This document shows positions 1-10,207 of a stretch of 22,500 nt of DNA, in pieces. The notes below the pieces were generated by a model that was not told the DNA's origin, did not search any database, and worked only from the letters and a program-made list of their open reading frames with translations. The DNA is from Halocaridina rubra. Taxonomy: Eukaryota; Arthropoda; Malacostraca; Decapoda; Atyidae. Position 1 is the stretch's first letter; every line of letters begins with the position of its first letter. Where the stretch lies: the NCBI GenBank assembly GCA_037179515.1, contig JAXCGZ010004428.1, forward strand, positions 12,501-35,000, read 5' to 3'. The translations under genes were made by a program, and so were the position numbers.

Positions 1-1560
1 CTATCATAACCATGAAGGAATTTAAAGACTGTCACCATATCCTCCCCTCAATCTTCTAGCTTCGAGTGATGGTAAGTCTAATTCCCTCAGCCTCTCATCA
101 TAAATGAGATTGCGTATTTCTAGCACCAGTTTCGTGGCATGTCTTTGAACTTTTCCAAGCTTAGCTATGTGCTTTTTTAAGTGTGGATTCCAAAAGGGGG
201 TGCATATTCGGGTTTTGGCCTCACATAGGTTACATAAATATTTCTGAACATTTCCTTGTCCATGTGCCTGAGGGCTACCCTTACAATTGATAAGAATGAA
301 TATGCTGCCCTTACTATGCCATTTATATGTATTTCTGGAGACAAATCTGCCAGTATGTTTACTCATAGATCTCTCTCATTTTCTGTCTCTAGAAGTTGTA
401 CTCCAGCCACCGAGTAGTCAAGCTTGGGCCTTCTTGCACTTGTACCCATTCTCATTACCTTACATTTTGAAGTATTGAATTTCATTAGCCACTTTTCTGA
501 CCACTCACGCAGACTATTTAGATCTTCCTGAAGTTCTCTACCATTGTTCTCGTTTCCTGCTTTCTTCACGATCTTTGCATCATCTGCAAACATATTCATG
601 AATGAATTTACTGACTCTGGTAGATCATTTACATATACAAGAAACAAAAGTGGCCCTAAAACTAAACCCTGTGGAACTCCACTACTAACTCTTCTCCATT
701 CAGACACTGAGTGTCTTACTCTAACCCTCTGTTTCCTTCCTTCTGAGTAAGTTTTTATCCATTCCAAGACATTTCCACCTATTCTAGCCATTGCTTGCAG
801 CTTCCTAATAAGTCTCCCATATGGAACAGTGTCAAACGCTTTCTGGAAGTCTAGGAATATGCAATCTGCCCAGCCCTCTCTTTCCTGTAAGATTTGGCTT
901 ACCTCATCATAAAATTATAATAAGTTTGTTACTGTTGATCTACCTTCTCTGAAGCCATGTTGCTTAGTAGTTTCTCCATAACTTTGCAAACTATGCTGGT
1001 CAAGGAAACTGGTCTATAGTGCAGAGCCGTATCCCTCCTTCCCTTTTTGAAGATAGGTATCACATTTGCTTGTTTCCAGCATCTTGGAATCTCCCCTGAC
1101 TCCAGTGACTTTAAATATGATACCCAGTGCGACTGATATTGAGTTTGCACATTTTTTAAGTACAGAAGGGGATATGACATCAGGACCTGTAGCTTTATGA
1201 ACATCTAAATCCATCAGCGCTTTGCATACCTCTGTGGCTGTAAGGTTGATGTTCTCTAATACCGGCCCTTGAGCTTCTATCTCTGCAATCCGAGAGGGTG
1301 GGGTATTTTCTACTGTAAATACTGACTGAAACTCCTTGTTCAATTATTTGCAGATCTCTTTTTCTGTCCCAGTGATGCTTCCATCCGCTCTCTTTAGCCT
1401 TACAACCTGTTCTTTTACCTTCAGTTTTCCTCTGATAAAGCTGTGGAAAAGCTTGAGAATTTTTTTAGCCTTCCTGGTGATGTCCCTCTCATAGTCTCTC
1501 TCTGCCTCTCTCCTTTTACTTAGGTAGTCATTTCTTGCTCTTTTATAAGTCTACCAGGTA
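1..1560 (-). pseudogene. Reverse transcriptase region of LINE copy 1
   Basis: This region encodes a target-primed reverse transcriptase that copies LINE RNA into the chromosome. Visible RT motifs on the minus strand are VIPIFKKG followed by YRPVSLTS (about 1000-1065), GVPQG...LGPLLFLVY (about 630-680) and the catalytic FADD (571-593). After these comes the thumb-like stretch with LREWSEKWLMKFN and KCKVMRMG (about 410-500). The 142-codon piece at 363-791 is open, but the N-terminal half is split over two frames (1014-1343 and 929-1204). The region around 960 has lost about 50 bp. The last part (22-366) is again in another frame and runs off the window. It is a dead copy; the family assignment is secure from the catalytic block. 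Confidence 0.9.
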
Positions 1561-1839
1561 TTTATGTTTTTTGTCCTCCTATACCTTTTCCAGCATTTCT
1601 CTCCCCACTCCTTAGCTCTTTTACACACATTATCGAACCATTTCTCTCTGGCATGAATTACACCTACTTTGATGACAGGTATGCAGCAATCTACTATCTT
1701 CCCATATTTCTCACAAAAGATGTCATACATTTCTTGTACAGATTTGTTGTAAAATAAGATTCTCCAGTCAATAACTGCAAAAAGCTCATTCATTTTGATG
1801 TAATCTCCTTTCAGATAGTTCCTCCTCATGTCCTCAGTG

Positions 1840-2572
1840 CTTCTACTCTCAGAGAGAATATCTTCAATGATATACTCCATCAACAACACACAGTGGTCAC
1901 TCTTTCCAATTGGTGGTTCATACTCATTTTTTTCAATATCCAACACATTATCTGTGAATACTAGATCAAGTAGTGATGGCTCATCCCCACCCCTGGCCCT
2001 CGCTGGTTCCATTACATGTTGGCGTAGGAAATTTCCTTGTACGCAATCTAGGAATCTTGCCCCGAATGAGTCCTCACCACTGTGTGGGTCAAGATTTATC
2101 TAATCTATCTCTTTATGATTAAAATCTCCCATAATCAAAATCCTACATTTTCTCTCCCGTGCCATGTTAACAACTGAGTTTATGACTTCAATAGTACCTA
2201 TATGACTTTCCTCATAAACTTCTAGCTTATTCTGGTTCCTTGGTGGGTTATATACAACAGTTATTATAATGCTCTCTGACCCAGTATTTATGCGAGCAAC
2301 AAGAAATTCCTTGAACTCACTTTCTATAGCCAAGTTTATTTCTTCAACTTGAATCCTTTCACTTATGAGCAGTGCTATCCCTCCACCAGTCCTCTCAAAT
2401 CTTTCAACCCTTAATATTCTGAAGCCCTTAGGAAAAACTGAGACACTGTTTATGTCCTCACTCTACTTAGTCTCGGTATTTGCTACTATATCTGCCTTAC
2501 TGTTGTGAATCATATCTTTTAATTCTACTGCCTTACCAGCTAATCCATCAGCATTTGTGTATAACAATTTTA
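1840..2572 (-). pseudogene. APE-type endonuclease region of LINE copy 1
   Basis: This is the endonuclease/exonuclease/phosphatase-type domain that nicks the target site for LINE insertion. Its start is marked by the LYTNADG motif at about 2550-2572, as in many non-LTR endonucleases. It continues through SIIITVVYNPP (about 2245-2285), MGDFNHKEID (about 2100-2135), SLLDLVFT (about 1950-1985) and PIGKSDHC (about 1893-1920). The catalytic SDH histidine is retained here, unlike in copies 2 and 4. A stop at the GDFN..EID block (2100) and others near 2465 interrupt the frame. Downstream, an open linker (1551-1850) ends in a basic stretch and leads into the RT. Together the motifs make the call firm, but the copy is inactive. 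Confidence 0.88.
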
Positions 2573-2574
2573 AT

Positions 2575-3700
2575 GAGGCCCCATCCCCTGATCTTCTGTC
2601 ATCATATTCTTTATATCCCCTTTGTCTGGAAGAACTCTGATATGAAAATCTTTTTTCTCTTCTTCATTTCTTTCCTCATTTAACCTTCTTGCCTCTTCCA
2701 ACAAGTTTTTGAGATTTGCCATCTCTTCCTGTGTTCTGTATCGTCTAATGAACATTTCTTTGAATTCTTGAAGGTCTTTTAGACTTTTTTTTCTTAACAA
2801 TATTTCCCTACATGTTTCCCCTCTCTCAAAGGTTACTTTTGTTGGTCTCGGCTTTCCTTCCCTCGAATATTTGCCTAGTTGGTGAATGTTTACAATATCC
2901 TCAGGACCACAAACTACTCCAAGCTTTCTTATCAGGTCTACAACCCTAGCTTTATTTTCTTCAAGTCTCCCCTGTCATGTTTGCTCCTGGGATTCGCTTA
3001 TGCCTGAGATTACCACTGTTTTCTCTTTATCAAGTGCCTGTTTGATCAGTGGGTTTGCCTTTTCCATCAAAACGTCTTTCATTTTTTTTATTACTGTCTC
3101 TTTATAGTCAACTGTTTCTATGTTTTCCAGTGCCACCACCTTTACAACCTCTTATACTGCCACATTCCCCTTTAGTGCATCAGCAAAGGAAATTTTCATG
3201 GCATCATGTTTCATATTCAGTTCATGGAACTCTTTTCTAAACTGTTCAATGTTTTCCTTAATCTGGACATTCCAAGCTGCAATCTCGTCTCTCTCAGAAG
3301 AGAGCAGTGAACTCACATCTAATTCATTTAGGTTGTCATTCAGCTGTTTGTTTTTATCTTCTTATTTAGAAATTCTGGTTTCTGGTTCACTCTTTTCCCC
3401 TTCCAGCTTCTTTATTCGTTTTTCTAGTTCCTTTCTCTCCTGCCCTTGTGCTTTATTTGCTTCCTCCAAAAATCTTATTTCCTCTCTGAGTGTTTCATTC
3501 TCTTTCATTTCTCTATCCATATTCCGGATTTTATCATCAAGGCTTATAAACATTGCCTCTAAATCCTTGATTTTTTGTTTTAGTCTCCTAATAGCTACCC
3601 CTCCTCCCGACCCATGGGTGGGAGAGGTTTGGGACAGAGATGGCCTCATTTTTATGTTCTTCCTCTCACAGAATATAGAAAGAAGAGAAAGAAACAAAAA
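2575..3700 (-). pseudogene. ORF1-like region of LINE copy 1 (coiled coil plus conserved C-terminal domain)
   Basis: This is the nucleic-acid-binding N-terminal part of the element. The first open piece (3362-3697) is rich in Lys and Glu with heptad-like spacing (RLKQKIKDLEAMF, then LEEANKAQGQERKELEKRI), as expected for a coiled-coil trimerisation segment. After in-frame stops it continues through an IAAWNVQI block, then VCGPEDIVNIHQLGKYSREG and a RPTKVTFE block. The open piece 2570-2800 follows (EFKEMFIRRYRTQEE, then EARRLNEERNEEEKKDFHIR). The GKYSREGKPRPTKVTFE...FIRR...EEMANLKNLLEEARR pattern resembles the C-terminal domain seen in ORF1 proteins of many animal LINEs; this is from memory. At least three stops and a frameshift break it. 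Confidence 0.75.
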
Positions 3701-3763
3701 AGAGAAAAACTTTTATTTAAGCTATACACAGAATTTTTATATCTTCATATAAGTGCTATTTAG

Positions 3764-3780
3764 GTGTGTGTGTGTGTGTG
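3764..3780. repeat. (GT)8 microsatellite at a LINE 3' end
   Basis: This short GT run lies between the 5' edge of LINE copy 1 and the 3' terminus of the LINE fragment at 3781-3955. On the minus strand it is a (CA)n tail attached directly to the LINE's terminal AATTAGGTAAT sequence. Confidence 0.9.
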
Positions 3781-4054
<274 letters not shown>

Positions 4055-4125
4055 ACCTAATTGTGCTAATGGAAAAGAGCTCCAAGGTCGCAACTTCCCG
4101 TCTCCTCGTAGGTTCCATTTTATAC

Positions 4126-5940
4126 TTAGTGAAACTTATCATACTTATCCTAAAAACTATGGATTGAAGTAGCATTAACTACCTCCTCGCTTAGCCAATT
4201 CCAATTATCAACTACTCTTACACTAAAAAAGTATTTCCTTATATCCTGAAAAGAAGTTTTCTTATGACGCTTCAAAATATGACCTCAAGTTCTAGCGCCT
4301 GCCATATCAAAATATCGATCCCTATCAACTCTATCAAAACCATGAAGAAATTTAACAACTGTCACCACATCCCCCTCAATCTTTTAGCTTCGAGTGATGG
4401 TAAGTCTAAGTCCCTCAGCCTTTCATCATAACTGAGATTTCGTGTTTGTGGCATTAGTTTTGCGGCATGTCTTTAAACTTTTTCCAGCTTAATTACGTGC
4501 TTTTTCAAGTGCTTATTCCAAAAAGGGGCTGCATATCAAAGTTTTGGCCTCACATAGGTTACATAAATATTTCTTTAACATTTCCTTGTCCATGTGCCTA
4601 AAATCTATCTTTATATTTGCTAAGAAAGTATATGCAGCCCTTACTATGCCATATATATGCAATTCTGGAAACATCAGCCAATATGTTTACTCTACATCTC
4701 TCTCATTCTCTGTTTCTTGAAGTTCTACTCCTGCCATCAAGTAGTCAAGCTTGGGCCTTCTTGCATTTATACCCATTCTCATTACTTTACATTTTGAGGT
4801 ATTGAATATCATTAGCCACTTTTCTGACCACTCATGCAGACTATTTAGATCATCCTGAAGTTCTCTACCATTGTTCTCGTTTCTTACTTTCTTCACAATC
4901 TTTGCATCATCTGCAAACATATTCATGAATGAATTTACAGATACTACTACGCCATTTACATATACAAGGAACAAAAGTGGATCTAAAACTGAACCCTATG
5001 GAATTCCACTACTAACTCATCTCCATTCAGTCACTGATTGTTTTCCTCTAACCCTCTGTTCCCTTCCTTGTAGCTATGTTCTTTATCCATTTCAAGACAT
5101 TTCTACATATTCCTGCCATTGATTATAGTTTCTTAATAAGTCTCCTGTGTGGGACAATGTCAAATGCTTTCAGGAAGTCTAGAAATATGCAATCTGCCTA
5201 GGCCTCTCTTTTCTGTAAGATTCGGATAACCTCATCATAAAATTCTAATAAGTTTGTTACTGTTGATCTACCTTCTCTGAAGACATGTTGTCTCACTGAC
5301 AAAAAGTTGAAGGATTCCAAGTGAAGAGAGATATGTTTCCTTAGCAATATCTCCATAACTTTGCAAAGTATGCTTGTCAAGGAAACTTGTCTATAGTTTA
5401 AAGCCCTATCCATCCTTCCCTTTTTGAAGATAGGTATCACGTTCGCTTATTTCCAACATCTTGGAATCTCCCCTGACTCCAGAGACTTTTTAAATATGAT
5501 ACTTAGTGCCACTGATATTGAATTTGCAGATTTTTTAAGTACATAAGGGGATATATCATCAGGACCTGTAGCTTTATGGACATCTAACTCCATAAGCGCT
5601 TTGTATACTTCTGTGGCTGAAAGGATAATGTTCTCTAATGCAGGCCATAAGCATTTATCTCTGCAATCTGAGGGGGTGGGGTATTTTCTACTGTAAATAC
5701 TGACTGAAACTCCTTGTTCAATTCTTCGCAGATCTATTCATCCGTGTCAGTGATGCTTCCATTTGCTCTCTTCAGCTGTAAAACCTGTTCTTTTACCTGC
5801 AGTTTTTCTCTAATAAAGCTGTGTAAAAGCTTGGGATTTTCTTTAGCCTTCCTGTAGATGTCCCTTTCACAGTCTGTCTGTGCCTCTCTTCATTTACTTA
5901 GGTAATCATTCCATGCTCTTTTATGGGTCTACCAGAGATG
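4126..5940 (-). pseudogene. Reverse transcriptase region of LINE copy 2
   Basis: The RT motifs are visible on the minus strand. MIPIFKKGRMDRALNYRQVSLTS opens the 5198-5440 piece, which continues with the segment missing from copy 1 (the block ending REGRSTVTNLLEFYDEVI). The 4687-4974 piece carries FADD with flanking MNMFADDAKIVKK and the SEKWLMIFN and KCKVMRMG blocks. The GVPQG block between the two pieces is changed (near 4990-5015 it reads as a GIP-like remnant). The terminal WNSLSEEVVNA-like block and the stop at 4126-4128 end the protein. The frame is broken several times, so the copy cannot make RT. Confidence 0.88.
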
Positions 5941-6239
5941 TGTTTTTTTCTCCTCCTATGCCTTTTCCAGCATTTGTCTCTCCACTCATTGGCTCTTTTA
6001 CACTCATTACCGAGACATTTCCCTCTGGCATGAATTACACCTAATTTGGTTACAGGTATGCAGCAATCTACTATCCTCCCATATTCCTAAAAAAAAATGT
6101 TGCACAGTTCTTGTACAAATTTGTTGTTAAATAAGGTCCTCCAGTCAATAACTGCGAAAAACTTATTCCTTTTGATGTAATCTCCTTTCGGATAATTTCT
6201 CCTCGTGTCCTTAGTGCCTCTACTTTCAGGTAGAACATC

Positions 6240-6955
6240 TTCAATGATATACTCCAACAACAACACACAGTAGTCACTGTTTCCAATTGGTGGTTCATAC
6301 TCAATTTTTTCAATAGCCAACACATTATCTGTGAATACTAGATCGAGTAGCGATGGCTCATCACCACCCCTGGCCCTCGATGGTTCCAGAACATGTTGGC
6401 ATAGGAAATTCTCTTGTACGCAGACTAGGAATCTTGCCCCGAATGAGTCCTCACCACTGTTTGGGTCAAGATTTATCCAATCTATCTCTTTATGATCAAA
6501 ATCTCCCATAATCAAAATCCTACATTTTTGCTCCTGTGCAATGTTAACAACTGAGTTTATGACTTCAGTAGTACTATATGACTTTCCTCATAAACTTATA
6601 GGCTATGTTGGTTCCTTGGGGTTCATATACAACAGTTATTATAATGCTCTCTGACCTAGTATTTATGAGAGCAACAAGAAATTCCTTAGACTCACTTTCT
6701 TTAGCAAAGTTTATTTCTTCAACCTAAAATCTTTCAATTATGAGAAGTGCTGTGCCTCCGCCAGTCCTTTCAGATATGTCAACCCTTAATATTCTGAAGC
6801 CCTTAGGAAAAACTGTGACACTGCTTATGTCCTCACTCAATTTAGTCTCTGTAACTCTTACTATATCTGCCTTAATGTTGTGAATCCTATCTATTAATTC
6901 TACTGCCTTATCAGCTAATTAATCAGCATTTGTGTACAACAATCTTCATAAGGCC
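6240..6955 (-). pseudogene. Endonuclease region of LINE copy 2
   Basis: This is the APE-type endonuclease part. The open piece 6087-6515 starts at IMGDFDHKEIDWINLDP and contains SLLDLVFTDN and PIGNSDYC. The conserved SDH histidine is replaced by tyrosine here (SDYC), a change shared with copy 4 but not with copies 1 and 3. Upstream, the VYNPP and TGGG blocks can be followed to about 6955 in interrupted frames. The domain is recognisable but predicted inactive. Confidence 0.85.
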
Positions 6956-7187
6956 CCATTCCCTGATCTTCTGTCATTATCTTCTTTATCTCCATTTTGT
7001 CTGGAAGAACTCTGAAATTAAAATATTTCTTCTCTTCTTCATTTCTTTCCTCATTTATCCTTCAAGCCTCTTGCAACAAGTTTTTGATCCTCTCAATCTC
7101 TTCCTGTGTTCTGTATTGTCTAATAAACACTTTTTTTGAATTCTTGAAAGTCTTTCAGGCTTTTTTTCTCATCAATATTGTGCTAGT
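6956..7187 (-). pseudogene. ORF1-like C-terminal remnant of LINE copy 2
   Basis: The remnant of the ORF1 C-terminal domain covers only the last part seen in copy 1 at 2575-2800. It has the RRYRTQEE-like, EARRINEERNEEEK-like and RVLPDK blocks, broken by indels. The element is cut at 7187, so the coiled coil and the upstream part of the domain are missing. Confidence 0.7.
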
Positions 7188-7281
7188 AACTTCCTGTCAC
7201 CTGGTCGGTTCCATTTTGTACTGAGTGATACTTATCATACTTGTCCTTAAAACTATGGATTGAGTTAGCATTAACTACCTC

Positions 7282-7533
7282 CTAGCTTAGTGAATTCCAA
7301 TTATCAGCTATTCTTACACTAAAAAAGTGCTTCCTTACATCCTGCAAAGAAGTTTTCTTAAGAAGCTTCAATGGTCTCTTTGTCTCTTTTCTTTTACTTA
7401 GGTTATCATTTCTTGCTCTTTTATAAGTCTCCCAAGCATTCATGTTTTTTTCTCTCCCTATACATTTTCCACCAGTTGTCGCTCCACTCCTTAGCTCTCT
7501 TACACTCATTATTGAACCATTTCTCATTAACAT
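7282..7533 (-). pseudogene. Deletion-fusion ORF: endonuclease linker joined to RT C-terminus
   Basis: This open frame of 83 codons exists only because of an internal deletion. Its first part (ETYKRARNDNLSKRKETKR) matches the linker between endonuclease and RT in the other copies. Its second part (KKTSLQDVRKHFFSVRIADNWNSLS) is the extreme RT C-terminus. The roughly 1.3 kb of RT that lies between these in copy 2 is absent. It is not a functional gene but marks the deletion point precisely. Confidence 0.85.
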
Positions 7534-7744
7534 GAATATCTCCTATTTTGGTGGAAGGTATGCGACAATCTACTATATTCCCATATTCCTCACAAAAGAT
7601 GTCGTACATATCTTATACAGGTTTGTTATTATATAAGATCCTCCAGTCAATAACTGTAAAATGCTCATTCATTTTGATGTAATCTCCTTTTGGTTAGTTT
7701 CTCCTCGTGTTCTCAGTGCCTCTACTTTCAGGCAGAACATCTTC

Positions 7745-8435
7745 GATGATATATTCCATTAACAGCAAACAGTGGTCTCTCTTTCCATTTGGCGACTCCT
7801 CCTAAATTTTTTCAATATCCAACTCATTATCAGTGAAGACTAGATCAAGTAGCGATGGCTCAACCCCCACCGGGCCCATGTTGATTCCAGTACATGTTGG
7901 TGTAAGATATCTTTCATATGCAATCTAGTAATCTTGCCCCGAATGAGTCCTCACCACTGTGTGGGTCAAGATTTATCCAATCTGTCTCTGTATGATTAAA
8001 ATCTCCCATAATCAAAATCCTACATTTTCTCTCCCGTGCAATCTTAACAACCGAGTTTATGACTTCAATAGTACCTATATGACTTTCCACATTAACATCT
8101 AGCCCATGTTGGTTCCTTGGTGGGTTAAATATAACAGTTGTTATAATACTCGCTGACCAAGTATTTAAGTGAGCAACAAGAAATTCCTTGGACTCACTTT
8201 CTATAGCAAAGTTTATTTTTTCAACCTGAAATGTTTCAATTATAAGCAGTGCTCTCTCTCCGCCAGTCCTCTCAGATCTTTCAACCCTTAATATTCTGGA
8301 GTATTTGGGAAAAACTGTGACACTGTTTATATCTGCACTTAACTTAGTCTCTGTAACCGCTAGTATATCTGCCTTACTGTTGTGAATCCTATCCTACTGC
8401 CTTACCAGCTATTCCATCAGCAATTGTGTGTAGCA
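7745..8435 (-). pseudogene. Endonuclease region of LINE copy 3
   Basis: Endonuclease motifs are present but spread over frames: a GDFNH-like block near 8000, a SLLDLVFTDN-like block near 7830-7860, and an NGKRDHC block near 7775-7790. The catalytic histidine is kept, while SD has become RD. The stretch 8180-8435 carries the upstream TGG and LYTNADG-equivalent regions in damaged form. No long open frame survives. Confidence 0.75.
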
Positions 8436-8439
8436 ACTG

Positions 8440-9540
8440 TAATGCATCCCCTGATCTTCTTTCATTATCTTCTTTATCCCCCCCTTTCTCTGGAACAACT
8501 CTGCAACAAAATTTTTCTTCTCTTTTGCATTTCTTTCCTCATTTAACCTTCTGGCCTCTTGCAACAAGATTTTTATCCGTTCCATCTCTTCCTGTGTTCT
8601 TTGTGGTCTAATACTGTTTTGAATTCTTGAAGGTCTGTTAGTTTTTTCTCATCAGAATTTTTCTACATGTGTCCCCTCACTCATAGGTTACTTTTGTTGG
8701 GTTTTCCTTTCCATCCCTAGAATATTGACTAAGTTGGTGAATGTTGACAATATCCTCTGGACCACATAATACTCTAAGCTTCTTTATCAGGTCTAAAATC
8801 CTAACTTTATTTTCTTCAAGTCTCCCCTGACATGTTGACTCCTGGGATTCACTTATGCCTGAGAGTACTGCTGTCTTCTCTTTGTCAAGTGCCTGCTTAA
8901 TCAAAGGATTAGCCCTTTCCAGCACAATGTCTTTCATTTTTTCTATTACTGTTGCTTTATAGTCAACTGTTTCTATGTTTTCCAGTGCCACCATCTTCAC
9001 AGCCTCTTTTACCGCCACATTCCCCTTTAGTGCATCTACAAAGGAAGTTTTCATGGCATCATGCTCCATATTCAGGTCCTGAAACTTTTTTCTAAACTGT
9101 TCGATGCTTTCCTTTATTTGGACATTCCAAGCTGCGATCTTGTCTCTCTCAGAAGAGAGCAGTGAACTAACATTTAATTCGTTCAGGTTGCCATTCAACT
9201 GTTTGTTGTTATCTTCTTGCTTAGAAATTCTGGTTTCTAGTTCACTCTTTTCCCCTTATAGCTTCTTTATTTGTTTTTCTAGTTCTTTTCTCTTTTGCCC
9301 TTGTACCTAATTTGCTTCCTCCAAAAACTTATTTCCTCTCTAAGTGTTTCATTCTCTTTCATATCTCTATCCATATTCCGAATTTTATCATCCAGGTTTA
9401 TTACAAGTGTCTCCAGGTCCTTGACTTTTTGCTTCAGCCTTCTTGGAGCCACTCCTCTCTTACATCCCCCGGATATCCTCTACCACCTCTCCCCGACCAT
9501 TGGATGGGGGGGATTATGGATAGAGATGGCTTCATTTTGA
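8440..9540 (-). pseudogene. ORF1-like region of LINE copy 3
   Basis: The piece 8677-9198 is open for 173 codons, the best ORF1 stretch in the window. It starts near NELNVSSLLSSERDKIAAWN, followed by a Lys/Glu-rich helical middle, then LIKKLRVLCGPEDIVNIHQL and NPTKVTYE before a stop. Upstream (9200-9540) lies the coiled-coil part in broken frames. Downstream, the FIRR...EEMERIKILLQEARR-type C-terminal domain is out of frame. As in copy 1, the order is coiled coil, conserved domain, then endonuclease. The junction to the endonuclease around 8440-8480 reads through in one frame (VVPEKGGDKEDNERRSGDAL), which suggests the ancestral element carried both in a single reading frame. Confidence 0.75.
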
Positions 9541-9645
9541 TGTTTTGCCTTTCACAGAATATATAAAGACAAAACAGAGAGAAAAAAGTTTCTATTTAAG
9601 CTTCACAAAGAATTTCTATATATATTCATATGAGTACTAATTTAG

Positions 9646-9839
9646 TTACTCAGCTCATCTCTTTTCTGGTAACACACATCCTAACTTAAAATTTTACTTT
9701 GGTGATTAGGGAAGGAAAAAAATACAAAACAAAAGCCCACTTGAAGGAAAATTTGAATATGCATCCAAGGAGACACCCATAAGTTTCTACTATATATTCT
9801 TCTTAATTGCTAAACGACTCATTTTAGAAGAAAAAATAT
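9646..9839. other. Unclassified AT-rich spacer
   Basis: No gene or recognisable repeat is visible. It separates the leader of LINE copy 3 from the SINE at 9850. Part of it could be additional 5' leader of copy 3, because copy 1 is cut at the equivalent point and cannot be compared. Confidence 0.5.
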
Positions 9840-9849
9840 GTAATTACCT
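9840..9849. repeat. Target site duplication, left copy
   Basis: GTAATTACCT at 9840-9849 is identical to 10131-10140. The two copies flank the SINE exactly: the poly-T side is on the left and the SINE 5' end is on the right. Confidence 0.88.
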
Positions 9850-10130
9850 TTTTTTTTTATGATTGTGATACCAGGACAGGCAAAAACAAAATAATAATAA
9901 TCTACCCTCATCATGCCTGGGCACAAAGAAAACATAAAGAGAAACAGAGATGGGGAGTATTGTGACTTGTCAAATGTGAAGGGATAATAAGACATATGTG
10001 ACGAATATCTGAGAATATTCGGTGTTGATGTAGGCATAGAAAGAGAACCGTAACTGAAGGAAGACTTAACATCAAACTGTTCTGGACAGTCTTATTAAAG
10101 TCCACAAGACCCTTCAGCTGTAGTATCACT
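9850..10130 (-). mobile_element. SINE with poly-A tail and perfect 10-bp target duplication
   Basis: This is a 281-bp element on the minus strand. It begins AGTGATACTACAGCTGAAGG, passes through a TTACGGTTCTC and ACACCGAATATTC core, and ends with the block GTGCCCAGGC...GATGAGGGTAG...CCTGTCCTGGTATCAC and a run of A. A perfect 10-bp direct repeat flanks it. The target is the 3' tail of LINE copy 4. Relatives in this window are a diverged copy at 12884-13125 and two 5' parts on the plus strand at 20133-20229 and 22033-22129, which carry about 37 bp more at the 5' end. The last 80 or so bases match the 3' tail of the LINE at 15872-15960, so that LINE is the likely source of the enzymes that moved it. 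The core resembles a dispersed repeat I recall from penaeid shrimp DNA; this is unverified. Confidence 0.85.
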
Positions 10131-10140
10131 GTAATTACCT
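10131..10140. repeat. Target site duplication, right copy
   Basis: GTAATTACCT is identical to 9840-9849. It is also the natural 3' end of LINE copy 4 (compare attacctaattgtg at 3781-3794), which shows that the SINE landed in the LINE tail. Confidence 0.88.
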
Positions 10141-10207
10141 AAGTGTGCTCACGGAAAAGAGCCCAAAGCTCGTATCTTCCCGTCTCCTCATCGGTTCCAT
10201 TTTGTAC

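Larger units (their letters stand above)
1..3763 (-). mobile_element. Non-LTR retrotransposon (LINE), copy 1, degraded, 3' end outside window
   Basis: This is the longest copy of the family that fills the first 12.6 kb. Read on the minus strand it has, in order, a short 5' leader (about 3700-3763), a coiled-coil ORF1-like region, an APE-type endonuclease, a linker and a reverse transcriptase. The window cuts off the last few hundred bases at its 3' end. Many stops and frameshifts make it non-functional. It lacks about 50 bp near position 960 that copies 2 and 4 keep (compare 5285-5340 and 11240-11300). The 5' end is placed where similarity to the leader of copy 3 (9540-9645) stops and a (GT)n tract begins. 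It is called a jockey/CR1-like non-LTR element from motif style only; the clade is not resolved. Confidence 0.9.
7188..9645 (-). mobile_element. LINE copy 3, internally deleted for the RT
   Basis: This is a 2.46-kb copy with leader (about 9540-9645), ORF1-like region and endonuclease, but with almost the entire RT missing. At about 7370-7382 the linker after the endonuclease is joined directly to the last 170 bp of the element. The 3' end lacks the final 50 or so bases seen in copies 2 and 4 and abuts copy 2. It is the copy with the best-preserved ORF1 middle part. Confidence 0.88.

Noticed and set aside
3120..3752. 210-codon plus-strand open frame rich in Ser, Phe and Leu
   Set aside because: It is antisense to the LINE ORF1 coiled-coil region; the Ser/Phe-rich composition is the mirror of Lys/Glu-rich codons.
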